A stretch of DNA of 64,000 nt from Maratus speciosus (taxonomy: Eukaryota; Arthropoda; Arachnida; Araneae; Salticidae). Location of the stretch: positions 35,888,352 to 35,952,351 of the forward strand of contig OZ010800.1 of the NCBI GenBank assembly GCA_963932465.1, given 5' to 3'. A model generated the notes under the pieces. It searched no databases. It was not told the DNA's origin and was given only the letters and a program-made list of their open reading frames with translations. Shown one piece after another: positions 23,318 through 34,049 of this stretch (its first letter is position 1; each line of letters begins with the position of its first letter). The translations under genes were made by a program, and so were the position numbers.

Positions 23318-24410
23318 TAAACAAAAACATAATTTGAAGAACAAATTAAAAACACAAAATTTATTTCCTACAATGTTTAAGCCTGAGAAGGGACAGATAT
23401 TAAGTTATTTCATTCAATTAGTCCTATATTTAATGTTAAATTTTTGTAACAAACTAGTTAAGCCAATTGAAGATTAAAAAATAAAAATAAAATTCATACA
23501 ATATGATACTTAAAACATCCTAAAAACTTAGATTCCGTTCAAGTGAAATCGAAATAAATCTTAGACTTCTTCCATTTTTAATTGAAAATATTTGTATTGC
23601 AGATTTAGTATTATGTTTATGAAAATTGTGCATAAAATGATAAGATGCATGCAAAATACATAACTTTAAAAAAAGATTTTACCAGATTTTACTTCCATTT
23701 TTAATTGAAAATATTTGTATTGCAGATTTAGTATTATGTTTATGAAAATTGTGCATAAAATGATAAGATGCATGCAAAATACAAAACTTTAAAAAAAGTC
23801 TAAGATTTATTTCGATTTCATTTGAACGGAATCTAAGTTTTTAGGATGTTTTAAGTATCATATTGTATGAATTTTATTTTTATTTTTTAATCTTCAATTG
23901 GCTTAACTAATTTGTTACAAAAATTTAACATTAAATATAGGACTAATTGAATGAAATAACTTAATATCTGTCCCTTCTCAGGCTTAAACAATGTAGGAAA
24001 TAAATTTTGTGTTTTTAATTTGTTCTTCAAATTATGTTTTTGTTTAATATGTCAAGTTTTTTAATGACTACAGCACTCAGACGAACGCATTTCAAAATTA
24101 ATACAGAGTATCATCATCAGGCTTTGATGTATGCGGTATTGCATCACAATGTGGGATGCAGTTTACCAATGTGTAATTCAAAATGTTTCACCACTGTAGT
24201 AATGCAGGTTGCGGTAGTTTGGACAAAAACTTCCAATCTGAACGTAAAAAATCTATAATCAAAACATAAAAAATTAACTTCACTTAAATTTAGATACCCT
24301 ATTTTCCACTCAGGAACGCTATGAATGTAAATGTAAATTGTGTTGAATCCTTACTGCTAATATTTAACAATATTATAGCTGTGATACAGTAAAAAATAAA
24401 AAAAAATAAA
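23318..24410 (+). mobile_element. Foldback element, copy 1 (arms ~250 bp) with unique flank
   Basis: The left arm 23318-23570 and right arm 23800-24048 are near-perfect reverse complements (gcctgagaagggacagatat with its complement; cttagattccgttcaa / ttgaacggaatctaag). The centre is a direct duplication of ~122 bp beginning ttccatttttaattgaaaat at 23570 and 23693. The 3' flank 24049-24410 (gacgaacgcatttc, tcatcatcaggctttgatg, tagataccctattttccact) is shared with the inverted copy at 28325-29196, so it belongs to the element. Confidence 0.7.
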
Positions 24411-25180
24411 AGTTTTACTTGAATTTTTAAACCTTATTCTCTCCCAAAGGGTGATGTAAACACATCAGAAAATTATTACCTAAGTTTAACTTGGGGTATA
24501 AATAGTTCCCATCTCGAAAAAAAAAAATACATTTTAAAATTTAAGTTATGTAATTCCCCACTAAGTTCGCTACCTGCATAAAAATAGCTATCCATTAGAA
24601 ACTTTTTACTAAAATATAAACTTGACTAAAGCAAAAACGTATTCTGAAAATATCCTTTTTATTTCCACTATGATGCCATATTCACCTTTTTAATTTTTGA
24701 AAAAAAAAAAAAGAAAAAGTATTTCAATTAAAATTTTTTACGCGGGAATCTTTCTACTAAAACCAAATAAATTATTATTACGGCTTTTGAAATTTTTACA
24801 ACAATGAAGAAAAAATGTTACATTTTCTATTAAAAATGAAATGATTCTCAATGAAAAAAGTGAAATTTGGAATTATTAAGAAAAATATTTGAATAATATA
24901 CAAAAATTGGCCCTTGTTTCTCTCTGGGTTATTCACCCATACGCAAAAGTATTTTGCCATTCGTTTTGACCCTGACGTCAGGCAAACGTTTTTAAACTTT
25001 AAATTTATAATATTATTAGAATTAGTAAAGAATAAAAAATGAGTGGCATCAGGGACAAAAAGGTGAGAAGAAAAAATGAAAAAGTTATCATCTCCATAGG
25101 CTTTTCTATGTTAAATTAACATTGAGAAGTGACACTGGAAATAAATAAGTATTGCGCTGCCGCGCAATACTTAAATATTA
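24411..25180. other. AT-rich DNA, nothing recognised
   Basis: No coding, RNA or repeat signature could be supported. Confidence 0.35.
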
Positions 25181-25557
25181 ATACTAAATAACTTAAATAT
25201 TTTAAAGAACAAATAAATTAGTATAACATTAATAAAAATACAAATAAAACGTCGAAATTAAAATCACTTGATGACGTAAACTCGTGTTGTCAAGTGAATG
25301 TGACATTTACGATTAACCATTATTGGCATTTAGTCTTACAATTTGGCGACAGAATTTGGTCGACGTGATAAATAACAAGTACCGAAATTTGTACTTTTCC
25401 AGAATAGGCGTCTTATAGATATGGAAAATGGGTTTGGCGAGATAAGTAAACTTTTCATGCATATTTTCTGGTAACCTACTCATTCTTTCATGTACTCAAG
25501 CAATTTTTTAAAGATTTAAACAATTAATTTAGTGTAAACAAGACATTTACGCACAGA

Positions 25558-25890
25558 TGTCACATGCGCACCACGTTGGCGCAGTTTTATTCTGACGCCA
25601 ATGTCATATACACACCGGGGTACTTAACTGGCGCCAAAGTGTCGTTATTTTGCTTGATGGTAACCTAGATGTTGTTGTTTATTTATTAATAAATTATTTA
25701 TTTACTTTTATTTTCTTTTTTTTAATTATATAAATTGTTTTGTTCTATAGTTATTAATTAAACTTTTCTTATTTATTGTTATTCCCTTTTTAAAAATGTA
25801 TATGTAACTGGTATTCGAAAACGAGGTTTTCGCCAAATTGGTGTCAGAAAAAAATCGCGCCAACGTTGTGCGTATGTGACATCTGTGCCA
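25558..25890. mobile_element. MITE with ~31-bp TIRs (cacagatgtcacat type), copy 1
   Basis: The left end is cacagatgtcacatgcgcac then cacgttggcgc; the right end, complemented, is gcacagatgtcacatacgca then caacgttggcgc. A related copy with the same right end (tatgacatctgtgc) lies at about 58342-58680. Confidence 0.6.
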
Positions 25891-26029
25891 AAAAGGTTTA
25901 TATTTATTTGTAAAAAATAAACATAAATGTTCATCGGGTTTGTAATAAATTGTCAGGTTTGTAATTTTTTGTAACAAATCTCACTTTCTGAAGCCAAAAC
26001 TGCATAAAGCTTTTTAAAAAAAAAACGCC

Positions 26030-26490
26030 TATGCAAAGTAATGTTGTTAAGGTACAGTGAAATTAGTTAAAAACGTGTATTTTAAATGAAGTGAATGAAA
26101 CTTTATATTTTAAATGAAATGAATGCAAGATGAATATAGTATGGAAAAAATATTGTCAATTTATCACCTGCGCTTGACTAACTTAAAAGTATCAGTATTG
26201 CAATTGGTACATGCTATTCAGAATGAAACAATTATGTTATAACCACTCTTCGTGCAAGAAAAATGGCCAATAATTCGTATTCAGATACACAGGCAAGGTT
26301 GACGTCAAACAAGAGTAATACTAACAGCAACATTATTGTAAAGGACGGGAGTTATAATAGCTAAGTAATAATGGCTTTAAGCACACATACCACACAAGCA
26401 GTTTTTTACATATGTTTAGAGTGAAGCTCGATCATCAAGGTGCTAATTATTCACACAAGCAACTGGTACATAAACGAAAGTTTAAAATTT
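26030..26490. other. Intronic DNA, nothing recognised
   Basis: No supported feature. Short open frames only. Confidence 0.35.
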
Positions 26491-26494
26491 AAAT

Positions 26495-26837
26495 GCAAAT
26501 ATACGCTAGAGTGATAACTAAAGATGAGCGGGAGTGTATCTGTGTGTTTATTGGTTTATCAAATCTTTAACATGAGTCATTTGTTTATAATATTAACTAT
26601 ATTAAAAAATTTTATAACGACATTGTTATTAATATTAATAGCATCATTTTATTAAGACATGAAAACGATAGGCATAAAATTTATCAAAAACTTGCCAAGT
26701 TCTAGATTTATTATTAATATCCTATCAATAATTTTTATTTTTAAACAATTTAGACAATGCTATAGTACTTCAGTAGGTAAGTTTGAGTGAATTTTATTTG
26801 AACTTGGCACCCACTTAGATATCACTTCTTTTCTTGG

Positions 26838-26878
<41 letters not shown>

Positions 26879-26935
26879 GAACTTGGCTTCCTTTTTCCTC
26901 AGTTATGTTTTTGTTAGATCTTATCTACAGTAATT
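26495..26935 (+). repeat. Dispersed repeat (acttggcacccacttagata type), copy 1 with poly-T
   Basis: Shares agatgagcgggagtgtatct, ttggtttatcaaatctttaa, aaaaacttgccaagttctag and gaacttggcacccacttaga with 29780-29848 plus 31842-32175, and with the inverted segment 29196-29425. A 36-base T run (26840-26875) replaces the short cattgtctt of the other copies. Confidence 0.6.
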
Positions 26936-27770
26936 AATTTTCAGTTAAAATGTTTGCACGTGAGAAATGAAATTTTAAATAACTTTTTTATGAATTAAAA
27001 ACAAGATGAATGGCGTCATACAGGAAATAAAACTGATATTTTTAAACATTTGTTAGTAATACAAGAAGCATTAATAAGAGTAAATACAGAAAGCAGGTGA
27101 CTTATGACATCAAAAATTTGCAACATATTTCACCAATACTGATTTTTAAGCACGAATATCGATTACATACAGATGTGCCCATTCCATTAAAAAGATGTTA
27201 ATTTTGTGATTTATTTATGTTTTCCTTTCATTTATTTGTTGATGAAGTTTTAATTTCGTTAAGGAATACTAGCCGGAAAGAAATACTGAACTATTTATAT
27301 TGTTTTAAGACTGTGTAAAAATTGAAATCGTCAGATACTTAGAAGTTAATAAATTTACAAATAACCGAAATTTATTTTACAGATTTCATCATCAATATGA
27401 CGTCAGCATTACACACGGGCATGCAATATATATATTGTTCATATGCAATTTCTTTTTGTGGTATTAAGAAATAAAAAATATTTTTTTGTAAATTTTAAAA
27501 TGATAGAGACTTTTAACGTTAAGTAAACTTAACGAAGTTGCGTTAAGTAAACTTAACAAAGTAACTTTAAGTAAACTTAACATTATTACCGTATTTTTAA
27601 TCTAAAGTTATTCCTCAAGGTCTTTTGTCATTGTTTTTTCTTTGTGACCCGAAAACGATTGATTGATAGTAAATAAATACCGCAAGTTAAATTTAGGTAA
27701 CAATTTCGTCTTGCATTTACATCGCCCCCTGGCAGGAAATAGGGTAGCAAAATTTAAGTAAAACTGTTTT
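26936..27770. other. AT-rich DNA with a short triplicated word
   Basis: The word taagtaaacttaac(g/a)aagt recurs three times at about 27520-27580. No gene is seen. Confidence 0.45.
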
Positions 27771-28290
27771 TAACACTTTCGAACAAAGTTGAAAAGTGTT
27801 TATGATTTCGGTTTGTCTGTCCATTAGTCCGCGCTCTAACTCCGGTAAATATACTTGGATTTCCATGCAATTGATAAACCTTATTTAGGATGATCAAGGC
27901 ATGTTTGTTATTGTATATGAAGGATGTGGGATTAATAGTTCATTTACAGGGGCACTCAAAATAATTCCGTTATATTATAGTCAATGGGGAAAAATCATTT
28001 GCAGCGTATTTTAATGACATTACGCTATTTCAAATGTACCGAAATTGATATAAATCACTTAATTTCATTACAAGATGGTTACTACATAGTAGGGCGATAC
28101 AATATATACTGAATCAAAGAATGAGCACTGATCAAAGTATTCGGATAATTTCCCGATTGTACTCGGGGACAGCTGAAATCGGGTTTTCAAATGTGTTATG
28201 CGTGTCCATATGGTTGAATTAGACATAATATTTTAACTTGTCAAACGGTACAGTTTTGTATCATGATTCTGAATGTGTTGGAAAGTGTTG
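27771..28290 (+). mobile_element. Hairpin-ended repeat family, most complete copy
   Basis: Starts aacactttcgaacaaagttg (hairpin with aaagtgtt) and ends gtgttggaaagtgtt, giving ~13-bp inverted ends AACACTTTCSAAC. The internal ggtttgtctgtccattagtc tract and tttacaggggcactcaaaat motif match the other copies. No coding sequence. Confidence 0.55.
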
Positions 28291-28324
28291 CATAATCTAT
28301 GCTTGAAGCATGATTTTTCATTTC

Positions 28325-29196
28325 TTGTTTTTTATGTTTTACTGTGTAATAGCTATACTGTTGTTATAATATTAGCAGTCAAGATTTAAGGACATTTTTG
28401 CATTCATACCCTACCAGAGTGGAAAATGGGGTAACTAAAATTAAGTAATTTTTTTTTATGTTTTATTAAAGTTTTTTATGCTCAGACTGTAAGTGTTTGT
28501 TCAAACTTTCCACTACGGCACTGACGAAACATTTTGGAATAAATATTATAAATACACCACAAACTGTGATGCGATACCTCGCAGATCAAACCTGATGATG
28601 ATACATACAGTTAATTTTTAAATGAGCTCGTATGAATGCAGTAGTTATTAAAAAACTTGACATATTAAACAAAAACATAATTTGCCGAACAAATTAAAAA
28701 AAAAAAAAAATATTTCCTACGTTATTTAAGCCCGAGAAGGGACAGATATTAAGATATTTCATTCATTTAGTTCTACATTTAATGTTAAATTTTTGTAACA
28801 AATTAGTGAAACCAAGTGAACATTAAAAAATAAAAATGAAATTCAAACAATATGATACTTAAACACCCTAAAAACTTAGATTCCGTTCAAACAAAATCGA
28901 AATAAATCTTAGACTTTTTTCCAAAAGTTTCAAATATTTGTATTGCTGATTTTATTTTATGTTTACGGTAGGTGAGAACAAATGATTAGGCACATCTAAA
29001 ATGCAAACACTCCAAAAAAAAGTCAAGATTTATTTCGATTTCGTTTGAACGGAATCTAAGTTTTTAGGGTGTTTAAGTATCATATTGTTTGAATTTCATT
29101 TTTATTTTTTAATGTTCACTTGGTTTAAGTAATTTGTTATAAATATCTAACATTAAATGTAGAACTAACTGAATGAAATATCTTAATATCTAACAA
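28325..29196 (-). mobile_element. Foldback element, copy 2 (inverted)
   Basis: Arms of about 230 bp at 28665-28920 and 29020-29196 match those at 23318-24048. The unique flank 28325-28660 is the reverse complement of 24049-24410. This copy lacks the central 122-bp duplication. Its outer right end abuts the inverted repeat at 29196. Confidence 0.7.
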
Positions 29197-29425
29197 AACA
29201 TAACTGTGAAAAAAGGGAGCCAAGTTCTGTAAAGACAACGACAAGAAAAGAAGTGGTATCTAAGTGGGTGCCAAGTTCAAATAAAATTCACGCAAACTTA
29301 CCTACTGGAGTATTATAGCATTTTTTAAATTGTTTAGAAATGAAAATTATTGATAGCATATTAATAATAAATCTAGAACTTGGCAAGTTTTTACCTACGA
29401 GTCATTTATTTTTATTAATGACATT
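29196..29425 (-). repeat. Dispersed repeat (acttggcacccacttagata type), inverted truncated copy
   Basis: Reverse complement of 26700-26935 and 31960-32175, cut on the left by the foldback element. Confidence 0.6.
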
Positions 29426-29779
29426 ATTATACTAATGTTTAGTTCATGTTTGGAAGCCTTCATTTGAGTGAGCTCCTTCCCCTTGAAGAGCGGTGGGATA
29501 AAATATATCCTACCTAATTTTAACTGCAAAATGCTACATTAACACCAGATTTAAGGACTAAAAATTTAATTTTATTAAATACGTGAAAAAAAGTTTTTAG
29601 CCATTTTGAAATAAATTTGTTTTTAAATTCTGGTGTGATTCAATCATTTCATCATGTCACGAATAAAGTTATTTTCCTCTGAAGGGATACAGGGGTGCAG
29701 TCTCTAGAGTGATGACCAAGAACAAGCGTAAGTGTATCTGTCTCTTTGTCTGGCCTTTTAGTCTGTTTGCATTGAGGTT

Positions 29780-32175
29780 TCCGAAGCGTGTGTGCTACAA
29801 TGATAACCAAAGACGAGCGGGAGAGTATCTGTGTATTTATTGGTTTACTAGAAGAACTACCCGGCTTCGCCCGTGTCAATTATAAGGAGCCTTCCAGGTA
29901 ATAATTAAAACGAAGTAACAAGGCAATCACAATAACTGAAACTTGTGCATTCCCAACCACAAATCGTTAAAAAGGCAATCAGAAAACATGACGTTATTGT
30001 CTCGCAACCACAGTAAAATCCCTCAGCTTTAATAACAGAATGCGCGTTATGTAAGAGAAAAATATGTGATTTTCCTCACAATACGAAAAAAAAGTTCCAC
30101 CAAATCGCGCAGCATTTAGTGAAATTCTCGTTTGTATGGAAAATATATAAAGTACAAACACTATGTCAGTGCCCATAAATTGTGCCCCATAAATTGTAAC
30201 CCATAAATTGTGCCTTTGCTGCAATTTTTCTAACTTCTAAACACCACACAATTTCAATTTTTACAATGTCGAATAGAAAAAAGTTCTTTCAAATGAAATT
30301 TTTTTGAAAATTTTATCTCAATTTTCTGATTTTAATGGATTTTGCAGTAATTTTCAAGCATGGATATTTTTAAAGGTGCGTGCAACCCGATTACGAAAAA
30401 TGAACCCGTTTACTCTTAATGCAATTGTATAAAGAAAAGACTTGTCTATGAGTAACACTGGTATCATATTTTCGGTGGCAACGACCTATTACAACAATTA
30501 ATTTCCCTTTTACTGCAATTTAATTTCTAAACCTCGCACATTCGATTGTTTCAACGTCTTATAGTAAACAAAGTACTTCAGGTAAGATTTGTTTATAATG
30601 TTTATCTCAGTTTACAGATTTTTTTTTTATGGATTTTAAAGTAATTTTCAAGCATGCATATTTTTTAAATATGTTTGCAACCCAATTACAAAATATTAAC
30701 TCAATTGCTCAAAGAGATTGTAAATAATTTAGGATTTGGTTGTTTTCGTGTAATATTCGTCGATAACTAAATTGGCAAACGAAATTAAAACGCCAAAAAT
30801 AAAATAAAATAAAACACGAACTTAACAGATTATAACTGTAGTGAGTTTGACTACACGTTGAAAAGATTTGATAGAATGTGATGTCATATATAGCCTTTTT
30901 TCCCCCCTTGTTCCTAAATTGTTTCATGAAATTTGACTTTGTATTAAAGTAGATATTTTAATTAAAAGACAAACATTCAAATTAAGGTGCTACGTCTGAA
31001 GGTGTTCTGATGATTTTTTAAAGTGGACAGTGATCTAATCCATGTTCTAAAAGGTATGTACATGAAGTTTCGTGCAAATCGGTCTAAAATTGAAGATTTG
31101 TATAAAGGACATACACACAGAGAACGGCTTTTATATATATAGATTTATTTTATTCTAGCGAACTTGCCCGGCGTTGCCCGGGTACGTCAAAAAAACAGCA
31201 GGCATTACGAAAAAGCTCTGAAAATCACAATAAGATATCGCGAAAAAATTTTTAATCGTTTCTCAAATTTTGAAAAGAGAAAAAAAAATTATATATTGTG
31301 TTTGAAGATTGAAAGTTGATTCCTTTCACTAATGAAAAAATAGTAGCAAATCGCTAAAATACACTAAAAATCACATAAAAAATTCCCGAAAAATTCGAAA
31401 ATTGCTATACGAAATCCGAATAAACTCTATTGAAATGAGGGCAGAATGTACTTTAGGTCAAAAATGGAATGTCAAAAAATTGCAGCAAATCGCGAAGAAA
31501 CGTAAAAATCGCATTAAAAATCACAAAACGTTCAAAAATCACGAAAGTCAAAATTTACTGTAATTGGATAAATGTTTCAAATCTAATTCCTTTGACCTGT
31601 GGGATCTCTTAAAATTTATGTTTTCGAACTCGAAACTTAAAAAAAGTGCTAAAAATCGCATAAAAAATTAAATTAAAAAAATCTAATAAAAAAATCGAAA
31701 ATCGGGCTTCGAGGTGCAAAACTTCATATATAGACGTACCTTTTCCCCAAATTTTGTAGCTCTACGTGCAGCGGTCTCTTCAGAACACCGTCGACACACT
31801 CACTCACTCACACACAAACTTCTTTCTTTATTATTATAGATCAAATCTTTAACATGAGTTATTTGTTTATAATAATAACTATATTATTTTTTTATAGTGA
31901 CATTGTTGTTAATATTAACATCATCATTTTATTAAGACATGGAATTGATAGGTATAGCATTTATCAAAAACTTGCCAAGTTTTAGATTTATTATTAATAT
32001 GGTATAAATGATTTTTATTTCTAAACAATTAAAAAAATTCTAGAATACTTCAGTAGGTAAGTTTGAGTGAATTTTATTTGAACTAGGCACCCACTTAGAT
32101 ATCAATTCTTTTCTTGCATTGTCTTTACAGAACTTGGCTCCCTTTCTTCACAGTTACGTTTTGTTAGATTTTTTT
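29780..32175 (+). repeat. Dispersed repeat copy 3, interrupted by a ~2-kb insertion
   Basis: 29780-29848 (gataaccaaagacgagcggg ... ttggttta) and 31842-32175 (caaatctttaacatgagtta ... ttacgttttgttag) are continuous in the copy at 26495-26935. The intervening 29848-31841 is a separate insertion. Confidence 0.6.
29848..31841 (+). mobile_element. Two tandem non-coding retroelement-like units (CCCGGC..TGCCCGG type)
   Basis: Unit 1 is 29848-31144 and unit 2 is about 31155-31841. Each begins ctag(a/c)gaact(a/t)(c/g)ccggc(t/g)t(c/t)gcccg and ends with a tatatatagat or ttattatagat tail after an acacacagag or actcactcacacacaaac stretch. The head and tail pattern is common for short non-autonomous non-LTR elements in invertebrates. 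No open frame of note. Confidence 0.45.
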
Positions 32176-32257
32176 TCATTCTTTTAAATAGATCACTTGA
32201 CAATATGCTAAAAAAATTAATTTTCAGTTTGTTTACTTTACGAAGCACTTTTCAAAG

Positions 32258-32845
32258 CGGTACTTTTGAGTACCGCCTGGGCAACGTTGAACAGGATTTT
32301 TACTTAGATTTTTATCGTTTGAATACATATAGTGCATAAAAACATATATATTTACCAGGGGTGCGTGGTTGCTAGACAGGTGGATTTTGATACAATGAAG
32401 GGGAAGATATTGCATGATTTATGTATGACATTGATGAATAATAAAGCAAGAAATATGTTTTTACATTTAGAAAAAATATTGTATTTTTATAAAACAAAAT
32501 GGAAAAAAATTACAAATTAGACAAAAAAAACCTAAAAATGTATTTTAGCATTTATATGAATCCGTCTGAGTTTCCTACAACCAAAAGTTTAGAAATTTCT
32601 TTCAGATCTGCTTTCCATCGGACGATAGTGTTACAACTGTAGAATATTCTTCCGATCGCGAAATGCTCACTTATGATTCACCAACACCATCATCATCTAA
32701 TCATATATACATGATAGACATACATACACTAGATATATGCATGATAAGTCATATTAAAATAATAAGAAAAACTGGATAGATTTTTTTTCTAAGTCCCGAT
32801 TTTTGTCCAAGCGTTATGTCCCAACGGTACTTTCAAGTACCACAT
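32258..32845. mobile_element. Candidate MITE with palindromic termini (ggtacttt..agtacc)
   Basis: Ends are ggtacttttgagtaccgcct (32261) and the complement of ggtactttcaagtacc (32827), each a 16-base palindrome followed by gcctgggcaacg or gttgggacataacg. The layout resembles the termini of piggyBac-like MITEs. There is no transposase. Confidence 0.4.
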
Positions 32846-32849
32846 CAAG

Positions 32850-33560
32850 TAATTAGTCTTAATTAACACAAAAAATACTATTTTATTTTTAGTGCATATA
32901 TCTTCTAATGTAAAAAGTTTCCAGGATATAGTTTTTAAAGTCATAATTTGGGATACAAAAGGTTAATTGGAAAATATGGGAATTTTTTCTAAGGATTCGT
33001 GTATTAGAGAATTCTTGAAAAATGCCTGTACTCTTTTATGAAGCTCTATTGGAAAAATTAATGCGCGGTTTCACATTTACAGGAAGATAAGAGTTCCTAT
33101 GATATAAAATATTTTTTTTAATGTAGCGCAGGTGCCGCTGGTGACGTTTTATTTGCTCCTTTTACTACTATTTCCAAACAAATACCTCTGTAGTATAATT
33201 CTACAACATATGAAAGAGCATAGTAAAGAAATTTAGAAAGAAAAATCGTGTTCGAAAATAGTGGTAGTGTCAATAAAACATAAAAAAAAAGCGCCAGTGG
33301 AACACCTGATACATTAAAAAGTACGATGCGTTACGGAGAACGGCAACTCTGCAAATGTTAAATTGATTTGTTAATGAACATTATTCTCACTCAACTGGCA
33401 CCAACATAGTTCATATACAATTACTTGTGGCAGAGTTATTAAGAGATGCTCACTTTTTGTTTGCAATTGTACTTCCTAAGGTTCTTATGACTATCGATTT
33501 CTCAAAATGTTAATGTATGTATATTAACTCCAATATAATATTTAAATAAATATCGATATG
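32850..33560. other. End of FASN intron 1
   Basis: A duplicated exon fragment is visible at about 33025-33050: gcctgtactcttttatgaagctcta matches coding bases 33686-33712 of the FASN exon. Otherwise AT-rich and featureless. Confidence 0.6.
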
Positions 33561-33564
33561 ATAG

Positions 33565-33866
33565 GTAATTCCAGATCCAAAAGAAAGGACTAGTCGGTGG
33601 ATTTCTTCTTCATATCCTGAAGAAAAATGGAACGACCCAGAAACTAAAATAGCAGACTATACTTACTTTGTGAATAATTTAGTGTCGCCTGTACTCTTTT
33701 ATGAAGCTCTACGTCATGTGCCCAAGAATGCTATTGTGGTCGAAATAGGTCCTCACCATCTACTACAAGCTATTTTGAAACGAGTTATTGGACCAGATGC
33801 TGTATACATAGGTCTCATGAAGAAAAATTCAGACAATATTGTACATCTGTTGTCGAGCATTGGAAA
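33565..33866 (+). CDS. FASN: Fatty acid synthase exon: end of MAT domain and post-MAT linker
   Basis: This exon encodes about 100 residues starting VIPDPKERTSRWISSSYP and continuing through the hallmark NNLVSPVLFYEALRHVP and EIGPHHLLQAILKR segments to LMKKNSDN. These are the C-terminal strands and helices of the MAT fold in animal FAS (vertebrate counterpart NNLVSPVLFQEALWHVP). The acceptor is the AG at 33563-33564, so the exon starts in phase 0, exactly where exon 5395-5624 ended. The donor is GTAAGT at 33867, leaving two bases (AA) of a Lys codon completed by the first base of the exon at 51288. The first ~100 bases precede the first Met of the open frame, so a start-codon-based ORF call would miss them. 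No stop or frameshift is seen. Confidence 0.96.
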
Positions 33867-34049
33867 GTAAGTATTATAATCAAATCAGTTTAATATAATA
33901 TTGACACAAGAAATATATCACTTAATATAATGTATTCTCAACATCTTAAAAGGATTCTAATTGGCTCCTATGTTAAAGTGTGCCTTACTGACTTAATGTG
34001 TGACTTGCATGATTTAATATTGGCTTAATATGTGGCTTAAATGGCTTAA
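33867..34049. other. Start of FASN intron 2
   Basis: The words gtgtgcctta, tgacttaatg and tggcttaatatg recur irregularly. No other feature. Confidence 0.4.

Larger units (their letters stand above)
23218..25385. mobile_element. MITE (ttatcccgtcgaccaa type) split by a 1.9-kb insertion
   Basis: The left part 23218-23300 (gttatcccgtcgaccaattt, cgccaaatta) and the right part about 25185-25385 (ends acaatttggcgacagaattt, ggtcgacgtgataa) together correspond to the uninterrupted ~260-bp copy at 58025-58290. The material between, including the foldback at 23318-24048, is a later insertion. Confidence 0.5.

Noticed and set aside
33025..33060. A second FASN exon at 33025
   Set aside because: Only ~25 bases match and there are no usable splice sites or continued similarity; listed as a duplicated fragment instead.
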